Part shown: one piece after another, positions 40,978-48,668 of the stretch
Layout: every line of letters begins with the position of its first letter
Numbering within the stretch: the first letter of the stretch is position 1
Origin: Anaerolineae bacterium
GTDB taxonomy: Bacteria; Chloroflexota; Anaerolineae; Aggregatilineales; J027
Reading direction: 5' to 3'
Assembly: GCA_021463865.1 (NCBI GenBank)
Contig: JAJTXY010000005.1
Span: 1-64,000 of the forward strand
Length of the DNA: 64,000 bases
Position numbers and translations under genes: made by a program
Notes under the pieces: model-generated
What the model saw: only the letters and a program-made list of their open reading frames with translations
Told to the model about the DNA's origin: nothing
The model's database searches: none

Positions 40978-41478
40978 TTACTCCTCGGATTGTTGAGAAT
41001 ACATAATTTGTTCACGGATTTGCATGTCCGCACCACGAATTTTGGTGGCAAGGTCTGTTGCCAAATTAAACATCAGCCGATAGCCCAACTGGGGATACAT
41101 ATCGCACAGATTAATCAAGCGCTGGCGTGGGATAATGATCAATGTTGTTCCATTTTTGACACAGCGGGCCGTCGCTGAACGCAGCCCTTCATCTAACAAA
41201 GCAACTTCACCGAAGGATTGTCCGATGCGAAAGGTCGCAACGGTACGCGGGCCGGTCAATCTGCCCGTGTTGCCCTTGCCAAAAATGGCAGCGTCTACCT
41301 GAATAGCCACTTCGCCTTCGGCAACAACATACAGTTCGGCACTAGCCGAGTTTTCGGTAAAAATCACGTCCCCATCGTTGTACGTTTGTGTTTGGCAAAT
41401 GGAGGCGATTAATTCTAATTGGGTTGGGGTCAAATCGTAAAAAATATCGGCCTCTTTGAGAATCGCGGTAATGGACAT
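40978..41478 (-). CDS. Cyclic-nucleotide-binding domain protein
   Basis: A 166-residue protein starting at ATG 41478 with GGAG ten bases upstream (the frame opens at 41523 but the extra part looks non-native). It is essentially one Crp-like cNMP-binding domain: YNDGDVIFTENSASAELYVVAEGEVAI, then IGQSFGEVALLDEGLRSATARCV, with the Gly-Glu and Arg-Ser/Thr-Ala of the phosphate-binding cassette (FGEVALLD...RSATA). There is no DNA-binding HTH, so it is a sensor or regulator subunit rather than a Crp-type transcription factor. First gene of the cinA operon. Confidence 0.85.
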   Translation of the reverse strand: MSITAILKEADIFYDLTPTQLELIASICQTQTYNDGDVIFTENSASAELYVVAEGEVAIQVDAAIFGKGNTGRLTGPRTVATFRIGQSFGEVALLDEGLRSATARCVKNGTTLIIIPRQRLINLCDMYPQLGYRLMFNLATDLATKIRGADMQIREQIMYSQQSEE

Positions 41479-41592
41479 AGGTATGCACTCCACAAAACCA
41501 GCTAATGGTGAGACTGGTGTCATTATAACACGCCCTTTTGGTCAATTGCAGGCCATTGTTATAATGAAGAAGATGGATTTGGAGATTATCGG

Positions 41593-41970
41593 ATGCCAAC
41601 CAATACCAGTCGAAAGCTACTTGGTCAGCAAGGTGAAGCTGTTGTCACCCAGCACTTGCTTGGATTGGGTTGGCAGTTAATGGAACGCAATTGGCGCTGT
41701 CGGGCAGGTGAAATAGATTTGATTATGCAGGATGGCAAGACGCTGGTGATTGTGGAAGTGCGTACTCGGCGTGGCAAGGTGGCGATGGAAAATGCACTGG
41801 CAAGCGTAAATGCCCGTAAACAGGCAAAATTGATGGAATTAGCGACGACCTACCGCTTCGAGAAAAATATAGACGATGCCACACCTATCCGCGTAGATGT
41901 GGTTGGGGTTGCGCTTGGCAGGGACGGCACATTCGCGGTAAAGGTGATTCACGATGCCCTTAGCTGGTGA
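41593..41970 (+). CDS. yraN: YraN/UPF0102-family nuclease-like protein
   Basis: A 125-residue protein of the UPF0102 family, predicted to have a Holliday-junction-resolvase-like nuclease fold. RKLLGQQGEAVVTQHLLGLGWQLMERNWRC carries the conserved Gly-Glu, RAGEIDLIMQDGKTLVIVEVRTR the Glu-Ile-Asp and Val-Glu-Val motif with Arg where many members have Lys. The stop overlaps the miaA start by 17 bases, so the pair is coupled. The natural substrate is not known for this family. Confidence 0.93.
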   Translation: MPTNTSRKLLGQQGEAVVTQHLLGLGWQLMERNWRCRAGEIDLIMQDGKTLVIVEVRTRRGKVAMENALASVNARKQAKLMELATTYRFEKNIDDATPIRVDVVGVALGRDGTFAVKVIHDALSW

Positions 41971-42916
41971 AATTCTAGCCCGTCGCCCGGTGGCGGTCAT
42001 CATTGGCCCGACAGCGGTAGGCAAAACCGATACAGCGATTCAAGTAGCTCAAGCCCTTGATGGCGAGATTATCAGTGCCGACAGCCGCCAAGTCTATCAA
42101 TATATGGATATTGGGACGGCCAAACCTACCCCCGAACAACGCGCTTCTATCCCACATTATCTGATTGACGTAGTGACCCCCGACCAATTTTATACTGCCG
42201 TAGATTTCCAAACCCAAGCCGCTGCTGCTATTGAGGATATTCATGCACGTGGCAAACTCCCGTTGGTTGTGGGTGGGACGGGGCAATATATCTCGGCTTT
42301 GCTGGAAGGGTGGCAGTTCCCCGAAGTACAGGCCAATTATGAATTACGCTCGGAATTGGAAGCCTATGCCGAAACACACGGGTGGGAAGCCCTATTAGAG
42401 CGATTACGGGCCGTTGACTCCGTGACCGCCGAACGCATTGATGGCAAAAATATCCGACGGGTGGTACGGGCATTAGAAGTTTCGCTGGAATCGGGACGAC
42501 CTTTTTCGGAATTTCAGCAAAAGCATCCACCCGCTTATGATGTTCTGCAATTTGGCCTGATGCTGGATCGGGCCGTTTTATATGAACGGGCGGATCGGCG
42601 GGTGAATCAAATGGTCGAGGCAGGTTTGGTGGATGAGGTTCGCGCTCTGGTCGAAGCGGGTTATACTTGGAATTTGTCGGCGATGAGTGGGTTAGGGTAT
42701 CTGCAAATTGGGTATTATTTACGCGGTGAGATGTCTTTGGATGAGGCCCTGACCGATTTATGCCACCAGACCCACGCCTTTATTCGACGACAGTATACAT
42801 GGTTTCGTAAATATAACGCGGCGGCCCAATGGTTAGAAAGCAATACCAAGGCCGTTGATCAGATAAGCACACAGATTCAGCAATGGCTTGCTGCACTGGC
42901 TGAAAAGGGTAAATGA
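41954..42916 (+). CDS. miaA: tRNA dimethylallyltransferase MiaA
   Basis: A 320-residue enzyme that transfers an isopentenyl group to A37 of tRNAs reading UNN codons. P-loop GPTAVGKT near residue 18, SADSRQVYQYMDIGTAKPT, HYLIDVVTPDQFYTAVDFQ, GGTGQYISALLEGW, and the C-terminal SAMSGLGYLQIGYYLRGEMSLDEAL with the terminal FRKYNAAAQWL are all typical. Length is normal. Overlaps yraN by 17 bases and the next gene by four. Confidence 0.96.
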   Translation: MPLAGEILARRPVAVIIGPTAVGKTDTAIQVAQALDGEIISADSRQVYQYMDIGTAKPTPEQRASIPHYLIDVVTPDQFYTAVDFQTQAAAAIEDIHARGKLPLVVGGTGQYISALLEGWQFPEVQANYELRSELEAYAETHGWEALLERLRAVDSVTAERIDGKNIRRVVRALEVSLESGRPFSEFQQKHPPAYDVLQFGLMLDRAVLYERADRRVNQMVEAGLVDEVRALVEAGYTWNLSAMSGLGYLQIGYYLRGEMSLDEALTDLCHQTHAFIRRQYTWFRKYNAAAQWLESNTKAVDQISTQIQQWLAALAEKGK

Positions 42917-43710
42917 TGAATGTAATCAGAGGTGCAAGAGGTCGAGCGTCGGATGCGGTCGGGGGAGCTTATCGTCGCTCCCGACGATTTTTTATTGATA
43001 CCGAAAACACCAAGATAGTTCTGGCTTTGGTGGTTCTCGGCGTCACATTATCACTTGCCATTCCTAACGTATTTCCTGAACTCAAGCGCAGTGGGCCAGA
43101 ATGCCTTAATTTGATGTCGCCACCCGGCGGAAATCAACGGTCTATGCTGGCTGAAAATGGCGACACGCGACAGGATTTGACGCTAATTGTGGATATTGAT
43201 GCGAATCAGGCAAATGACAGGGAAGACCCTCTAATCAAAGTCGGTGAGCCTCTCATCATTGATGTGGTTTTTCAAAATGATGATATAGGCGCAATTACTC
43301 TCTATTTTGTGGATGATGCGATTGCTGTTGGCTCTCCAGCTTCCCCTGATTCAGTAGGTGGTATTTATCTCGAAATTCGAAATAAAGCAACCAATCAACT
43401 TTATAGCGGTTCGCTTCAAGGTGTACCTCCAATTATCAATGGTTCCTTTGATTATGAGGATTTACATGTGCTTCAATCACGCCGAAGATGTTCAGTAAGG
43501 GTCATATTTGAACCTGAACAATTAGCTGCCATGAATATGGGGGTGGGGGAATACGAAATCCGTGCCTATTACAATAACCCCAATCGCGGCGTTTTGCCTG
43601 CTACTGCTCCCGATGGATCAACCCCAACCGCGACTCCAATGTTCCAAGATCAGGGCGTTTGGAGAGGAAGAATCAATAGTAAAATAGTGACTTTTGAAAT
43701 CTCACCGTGA
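42913..43710 (+). CDS. Hypothetical single-pass extracytoplasmic protein
   Basis: A 265-residue protein whose start overlaps the miaA stop by four bases (ATGATGA). A basic N-terminus (RGRASDAVGGAYRRSRRFF) precedes one membrane helix (about residues 36-53); the rest is extracytoplasmic and beta-rich by pattern, with two Cys (CLNL, RRRCSV). It resembles no family I know. Local base composition is AT-rich around 43261-43320 (about 37 percent GC) compared with miaA. The last residues overlap the convergent permease gene by nine bases. Confidence 0.65.
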   Translation: MMNVIRGARGRASDAVGGAYRRSRRFFIDTENTKIVLALVVLGVTLSLAIPNVFPELKRSGPECLNLMSPPGGNQRSMLAENGDTRQDLTLIVDIDANQANDREDPLIKVGEPLIIDVVFQNDDIGAITLYFVDDAIAVGSPASPDSVGGIYLEIRNKATNQLYSGSLQGVPPIINGSFDYEDLHVLQSRRRCSVRVIFEPEQLAAMNMGVGEYEIRAYYNNPNRGVLPATAPDGSTPTATPMFQDQGVWRGRINSKIVTFEISP

Positions 43711-44505
43711 GGGTGATTTACCTACTGTATCCGCGAACCAATTTGCCAGCAACACGCAAATCATGAGCATTCCCCCCGGTGCGATGACTAAAAGGGGTGT
43801 TTCACGGATGGTACGGTACCCTTGCGCCAGCATTGTGCCCCAGTCCGGCTGCGAAATATCCCCCCCCAATCCCAAAAAGGTCAGTGCGGCCTGATAAATC
43901 AATGACCAGCTAAAAATCACCGACCCAAAAGCGGCTAGAGTGGGTAGGGCTGTTGGGAGGATGTGCCAACGTGAAATGTAAAACGGTGATGCTCCGATGC
44001 TCCGTGCGCCTTCGATAAATGGCTGGCTTAAGGTGGCACGTAGGGCATCCGCCGCGACTTGGGCATAAAGCGGGATGGCTGCGATTCCCAACGCAAGGGC
44101 CAACGTCCATAGGCTCGGTTCAAGCACCGTTAAGATCACCAATGCGGTCAAAATCGAGGGGAAGGCGAGCAGGGCATCCAGCAAAATCGAGAGCAGCCAA
44201 CGTAGCGGCGCAGGGGCGATTATCAATACTCCTCCCAACAGCAGGCCTCCAGCAATGGCAACCCCAGTGGCGATAAAGGCCGCGCTGAGGGTGCGCTGAC
44301 CTCCGACCATCAATCGGCTAAACACATCCCGCCCTAAATAATCCGTGCCAAGCCAATTGTTTTGGGAAGGCGGTGCAAGTTCCTCTCCATTAATTGGTTT
44401 TAGAGGATCGTGATTGGTGAGTTGGGGGACAATTAAGATAAATCCGGCTAGGATAACAACGGGCAGCCACAAGCCAAATTTGATGCGATAGGGTGGGTGG
44501 GCCAT
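43702..44505 (-). CDS. Peptide-type ABC transporter permease (DppC/OppC type)
   Basis: A 267-residue permease from ATG 44505 (a TTG at 44529 is possible). It has the NWLGTDYLGRDVFSRLMVGGQ motif, an EAA-type loop (EGARSIGASPFYISRWHILP) and LTFLGLGGDISQPDWG near the end. Overlaps the upstream permease gene by none or a few bases depending on the start. It is the last gene of a three-gene importer operon with no ATPase gene nearby, so it may share the fused ATPase at 1654-3750 or use one elsewhere. Confidence 0.9.
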   Translation of the reverse strand: MAHPPYRIKFGLWLPVVILAGFILIVPQLTNHDPLKPINGEELAPPSQNNWLGTDYLGRDVFSRLMVGGQRTLSAAFIATGVAIAGGLLLGGVLIIAPAPLRWLLSILLDALLAFPSILTALVILTVLEPSLWTLALALGIAAIPLYAQVAADALRATLSQPFIEGARSIGASPFYISRWHILPTALPTLAAFGSVIFSWSLIYQAALTFLGLGGDISQPDWGTMLAQGYRTIRETPLLVIAPGGMLMICVLLANWFADTVGKSPSR

Positions 44506-44512
44506 GAAGCAA

Positions 44513-45472
44513 TTAGCCAAATTCAGCAAAGTGGGTGGTCAGACGGGGGTCAATCAAGCGCTGGCCTAATCGCGCAAGCCCGTTCGCCAGCAAATAAACG
44601 ATTGCCGCCAGCAAAGCCAACGCCTGCACCATCGGGTAATCGCGGTCAAGCACCGATTGAAACAACAGACTGCCCAAGCCTCGCCGCACAAATAGTCCCT
44701 CGATGATCACCGTCCCTCCCAATAAAAATCCGGTTTGTAAAGCGACCACACGCAAGACAGGCAGTAAAGCAACCCGCAGCGCATGATCGAGTAAATCAAT
44801 GGGTGGCAATCCTTTAGCGCGGGCGGTTAGCATAAACGGTTGTTGAAGGGCATCGGTCAGGCTGGCACTCAACACCCTTGCCACCGCCCCGGATGTGTGA
44901 AATCCCAATACCAGAGCGGGCAAGATTAAGTGACGGGGCGTATCTGACCCCACCGATGGCAAAATGTCTAGTTCAAGGCTGAAAATAAACACCCCCACAA
45001 TCGCCGTGATGTAGATCGGCACGGATTGGGAAAAGGCGATTAGAACACGACTGATATGCCGCAGAAGGATTGGACTTGTCTCGATGTTGGCGACCCCTAA
45101 TCCTCCACCTGCCAGCAGCATCACCGCAAATGCTGCCATACCAAGTGCGAAGGTCGGGCCGATGCGGTCTTGGATGATATGTATTACCGCATCCCGATAG
45201 CGCAGGGATTGACCCAAGTCGCCATGCAACATATCCGTGATAAAGCCGAGATATTGTTGGGGCAGGGGATCGTTTAGGCCTTGTCTCTGTTTTTCGGCTT
45301 CAATTTGGGCGGCGGATGCCCCGGCAGGTAGCAATTCAGCCGAAATTGCATCCCCCGGCAGCACCCGCACCGCCACAAAAACAAGCGTCACCGCCGTCCA
45401 CACGACCAGCACCCCACGCAGCAGGCCCAGTGTGGAGAGTTGGACAATCGCTAGCAGACGACTTTTGGTCAT
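44513..45472 (-). CDS. Peptide-type ABC transporter permease (DppB/OppB type)
   Basis: A 319-residue permease with the N-terminal helix, RVLPGDAI motif, EAA loop (LTARAKGLPPIDLLDHALRVALLPVL) and the FVRRGLGSLLFQSVLDRDYPMVQ closing motif of the OppB family. It starts six bases after the binding-protein gene, giving tight coupling. Partner of the permease at 43702-44505. Confidence 0.92.
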   Translation of the reverse strand: MTKSRLLAIVQLSTLGLLRGVLVVWTAVTLVFVAVRVLPGDAISAELLPAGASAAQIEAEKQRQGLNDPLPQQYLGFITDMLHGDLGQSLRYRDAVIHIIQDRIGPTFALGMAAFAVMLLAGGGLGVANIETSPILLRHISRVLIAFSQSVPIYITAIVGVFIFSLELDILPSVGSDTPRHLILPALVLGFHTSGAVARVLSASLTDALQQPFMLTARAKGLPPIDLLDHALRVALLPVLRVVALQTGFLLGGTVIIEGLFVRRGLGSLLFQSVLDRDYPMVQALALLAAIVYLLANGLARLGQRLIDPRLTTHFAEFG

Positions 45473-45478
45473 CGCAGA

Positions 45479-47149
45479 TTATTCGGCCTTTACCTGCACA
45501 TTATTCAGCAAGGGCCACCATCCCTGCCCTGTAAAAATCAACCCTTCCAATCGCGCCGACCAGCCAATCAGATTGACATAATCGCGGATGGGCAGGATAA
45601 GGGCTTGATCCATAATGCGCTGTTGAATCTGGTTATAGAGCGTCACGCGCGTGGTTTCATCTACCGATAGGGCCTGCGTTAGCCATCCATCCAATTCCGC
45701 ATCCACATAATGCGTATAATTGGTCGGACTAGTGGAGAGATAGGCTGGGTTAAGGATATTGGGGTCAAGCCCAAAATCTTCAAAACTCAAGAGGTCATAG
45801 TCGCCGCTGGTTGCGACTTCTTGAAGGGCGGTGAACCCTGCGACCTGATTAATTTCCACCTCGATACCGATTTCACGCCATTGATTTTGAATTAAGGCGG
45901 CTACCTCTGGCAAAAAGCCCCAATTGCCAATGGCGATTTTTAACTTTACGGGCTGTGTATTGAATTCAAGAATGCCATCGTCGTCCGAATCCACAAGGCC
46001 GATTTGTCCAAATAATTCACGGGTGCGCTGCAAATTATTGGGGTACATTGCCGCAACTGCCGGATTGTAATAGGGCGACGCAGCGGCTAATGGGCCATAG
46101 GCAACAGGTGAAAGATCGCGGAAGAACACAGTATCTACAATGGCAGCACGGTTGGTGGCATGGAGCAGGGCCTGTCGAAAGCGTTGGTCATTCACCAGTG
46201 GGCGAGACGTATTGAAATAAAATTGGAGGGGTTGACCGGGGATGGCCTGTTCAAAAATTTGGATTTCTTGGTCACTCAGGAGCGCCTCAGCGTCAGTGGG
46301 GGGCAGTTCACCGACAATATCTACGTCCCCGGCTTCGAGCGCGATACGGCGACTGGCAGGGTCTTTGTCAAAAAATCGGAATTCGATTCGATCAATCGAA
46401 CGGTCTGATTGGGGGGCGTAGAAAATCGGCCCCCACGCATAATCCTCATTCCGTTCGATTATAATACGATCCCCCGGAATAACCTCGACCAATTTGTATG
46501 GCCCTGTCCCCACCTGATGCCATTGATAGGTATCCACTGACCAGTTGGCAAGGGCGGTTGGACTGGCGATCCCCCAATAGGGCTGACTCAGGGCATCCAG
46601 TAGCGGTGCGTAGGGGGCGGTCAACAATACTTGAAACGTATAGTTGTCCACAATTTTATAGCCATTGTAGAACGGCCCAATCAAATCCAGCGCTTTGCCG
46701 GGTCGCCATTCGGGATACTGCTGATTAGCGATGCGGTCAAAGGTCACACCGACTGCATTGGCATCAAAGGCCGTGCCATCGTGAAATTTGACACCGCGCC
46801 GCAGGTAAAAGGTGTAGATAAGGCCGTCAGGGCTAATTTCCCAACGTTCCGCTAGGCCTTCCACAAATTCCCGAGTTTGGGGGTGGCGATAGATGAGGGT
46901 GTCATAGACACTGTAGAGCGGAATACCCAATTCGGCTGAACGATTGTAATGCGGGTCAATGCCACTAGGATTTAAGGTTAACCCGTAGATAAGGGTATTG
47001 CCGCTGCTGGTGTTTTTTTCTTCTTCCGAGATTAACGTGCTGACGACGGCCAGCAAACATGCGATAAGGGCTAAGGTCAACACCGCCAAAACGGGCAGCC
47101 AGACCCCCCAACGAATTCTACGCTTACGTCGTACTTCCAAGACACTCAT
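45479..47149 (-). CDS. Peptide-type ABC transporter substrate-binding protein (family 5), membrane-anchored
   Basis: A 556-residue binding protein. A basic N-terminus (RRKRRIRWGVWL) is followed by a long hydrophobic helix (about residues 16-36) with no lipobox or twin-Arg motif, so it is probably anchored by an uncleaved helix. The family signature is visible (LAERWEISPDGLIYTFYLRRGVKFHDGTAFDANAV), as is the later PLVNDQRFRQALLHATNRAAI. First gene of the operon. Divergent from the amino-acid importer 233 bases away. Confidence 0.9.
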   Translation of the reverse strand: MSVLEVRRKRRIRWGVWLPVLAVLTLALIACLLAVVSTLISEEEKNTSSGNTLIYGLTLNPSGIDPHYNRSAELGIPLYSVYDTLIYRHPQTREFVEGLAERWEISPDGLIYTFYLRRGVKFHDGTAFDANAVGVTFDRIANQQYPEWRPGKALDLIGPFYNGYKIVDNYTFQVLLTAPYAPLLDALSQPYWGIASPTALANWSVDTYQWHQVGTGPYKLVEVIPGDRIIIERNEDYAWGPIFYAPQSDRSIDRIEFRFFDKDPASRRIALEAGDVDIVGELPPTDAEALLSDQEIQIFEQAIPGQPLQFYFNTSRPLVNDQRFRQALLHATNRAAIVDTVFFRDLSPVAYGPLAAASPYYNPAVAAMYPNNLQRTRELFGQIGLVDSDDDGILEFNTQPVKLKIAIGNWGFLPEVAALIQNQWREIGIEVEINQVAGFTALQEVATSGDYDLLSFEDFGLDPNILNPAYLSTSPTNYTHYVDAELDGWLTQALSVDETTRVTLYNQIQQRIMDQALILPIRDYVNLIGWSARLEGLIFTGQGWWPLLNNVQVKAE

Positions 47150-47301
47150 TTCCTAACTTAATATCCCTTTCAGTTGCTGTGTTGGAACATACCAATGGGG
47201 GACATGGCTCAAAAATTGTTAAAATGCGCCGTTGAAGTATAGCTCAAATAGGGTAGCGCTTTTCAAGGGGTAAGTTGTGTGAACTGCCATAACGAATGAA
47301 T

Positions 47302-47330
47302 TTGACATGAGGGGCAGTCCTGCTTAAACT
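47302..47330 (+). promoter_or_regulatory. Promoter of the amino-acid importer operon
   Basis: A perfect -35 TTGACA (47302-47307) and TAAACT (47325-47330) lie 17 bases apart; start of transcription expected near 47337. An inverted repeat AAACTCAT (47326-47333) / ATGAGTTT (47348-47355) covers the -10 box and start site, an operator-like position for a repressor. Confidence 0.6.
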
Positions 47331-47351
47331 CATCCATGCTTAGAACCATGA

Positions 47352-47366
47352 GTTTCAGACTGAAAC
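47352..47366 (+). repeat. GTTTCAG-A-CTGAAAC palindrome in the leader
   Basis: A perfect 7+1+7 palindrome directly precedes the GAGGAG ribosome site of the binding-protein gene. Its first four bases are shared with the right arm of the operator-like repeat. It may be a second protein-binding half site; as RNA it has too small a loop to fold fully. Confidence 0.45.
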
Positions 47367-47382
47367 TGAGGAGAATTTGAAA

Positions 47383-48570
47383 ATGCGTTACGGAAAGAAA
47401 TTTTTGATCTTGCTAACGGTTGCCTTGCTGCTGGTGATGGCTTTACCAGTCGCTGCGACTTCCCAACCGACGGCGGAACGTGCCACCCGTTCACAGGTGG
47501 AAGGCCAAACCATCAAAGTTGGGACAAATGCTGAATATCCGCCTTTTGAATCGGTAGATGAAGAAGACAATATTATTGGCTTCGATGTGGAATTAATGGA
47601 TGCGATTGCCGCCGATGCTGGTTTTGAAATTGAATGGGTCAATACCAAATGGGACGGCATTTTCACGGCACTTGCCAGCGGTGAATTTGATGCGGTCATC
47701 TCGGCTGCGACCATTACCCCCGAACGTGAAGAAGAGGTGGATTTTTCCAATCCCTATTTCCTCGCGGGCCAAATCATTTCGGTGCGTGCAGCTGATGCCG
47801 AAAACGTGGCTACCCCCGATGATCTGGCAGGCCTGCGCGTCGGTGTACAAGCTGGAACAACGGGCGACACCTTCGCCACTGAAATCCCCGGCGTTGAAGT
47901 CGTGCGTTTTGACGAAGCGACCCTTGCGTTCCAAGCATTGGGCAATGAAGAAATTGACGCGGTGATCGTAGATGCTCCCACCTCCGCTGACATCATTGCC
48001 AATAACCCCGATTTAAACCTAACGACGGTTGGCGAAACTCTGACGGATGAATTCTACGGCATTGCCATTCGCCCCGATTTCCCAGAATTACTGGATGCAG
48101 TTAATGCTTCCCTAGTGAATGTCATTGCTGATGGCACCTATGCCACTATCTTTGAAAGCTATTTTGGCACTCTGCCCAGCGAAGACTTCCAAGAAGGTGG
48201 CACGGGTGTAGTGCTGCTCGATACCACCGATCCCGCTTCCGTCCTCAATTATGTTTTGACCGCTACCTTTGCGGGTGACGCCGAAGCCATTGCTGAGGTT
48301 GCGTGTGCCGATGGTGAACTGCCAACCGCTGAGGATTTGGCCCAATTTGTAGGTTTGACGGTTGACCTGTCTGGCCTTGAATATACCGTCACGATTGATG
48401 GCGAAACTGCCGAAGTGGCTGTTGGTGGGTCTCTATTGCTCGAAGGGGCTGAAGTTGCAGCCAGTGACATCTTCCCTGAACCCGCGCATCTTGTGCTGGA
48501 AGGTGAAGACTGGCTCTTCTGCGAAACTGCTTCTGAAGTTGCTCCCGAAGCAACAGCCGAAGCCAACTAG
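47383..48570 (+). CDS. Amino-acid ABC transporter substrate-binding protein with C-terminal extension
   Basis: A 395-residue secreted binding protein of the polar amino-acid (SBP_bac_3) family. ATG 47383 has GGAG nine bases upstream. A Sec signal (residues 1-26, ALPVAA) precedes the ligand domain (about 40-265): IKVGTNAEYPPFESVDEEDNIIGFDVELMDAIA, the carboxylate-contacting Asp and Arg region, and the hinge strands. The family normally ends near residue 265; here about 125 further residues (GTGVVLLDTTDPASV...) form an added acidic domain with one Cys pair (ACADG, LFCET). First gene of the importer operon. Confidence 0.93.
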   Translation: MRYGKKFLILLTVALLLVMALPVAATSQPTAERATRSQVEGQTIKVGTNAEYPPFESVDEEDNIIGFDVELMDAIAADAGFEIEWVNTKWDGIFTALASGEFDAVISAATITPEREEEVDFSNPYFLAGQIISVRAADAENVATPDDLAGLRVGVQAGTTGDTFATEIPGVEVVRFDEATLAFQALGNEEIDAVIVDAPTSADIIANNPDLNLTTVGETLTDEFYGIAIRPDFPELLDAVNASLVNVIADGTYATIFESYFGTLPSEDFQEGGTGVVLLDTTDPASVLNYVLTATFAGDAEAIAEVACADGELPTAEDLAQFVGLTVDLSGLEYTVTIDGETAEVAVGGSLLLEGAEVAASDIFPEPAHLVLEGEDWLFCETASEVAPEATAEAN

Positions 48571-48613
48571 TTTTTCCGGTAGTTGGTTGGAGTTTCAATA
48601 AACAGATTTACCG

Positions 48614-48640
48614 GGCGGGTGAACAACCCGCCTATTGTTT
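48614..48640 (+). terminator. Intercistronic attenuator after the amino-acid binding protein gene
   Basis: GGCGGGT and ACCCGCC form a perfect seven-base stem with a five-base loop, followed by TATTGTTTACTT. It lies between the binding-protein and permease genes and should reduce transcription into the permease, like the hairpin in the peptide operon (5161-5193). Confidence 0.6.
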
Positions 48641-48668
48641 ACTTAATAAATTTCTGAAGGAAAGAAAG

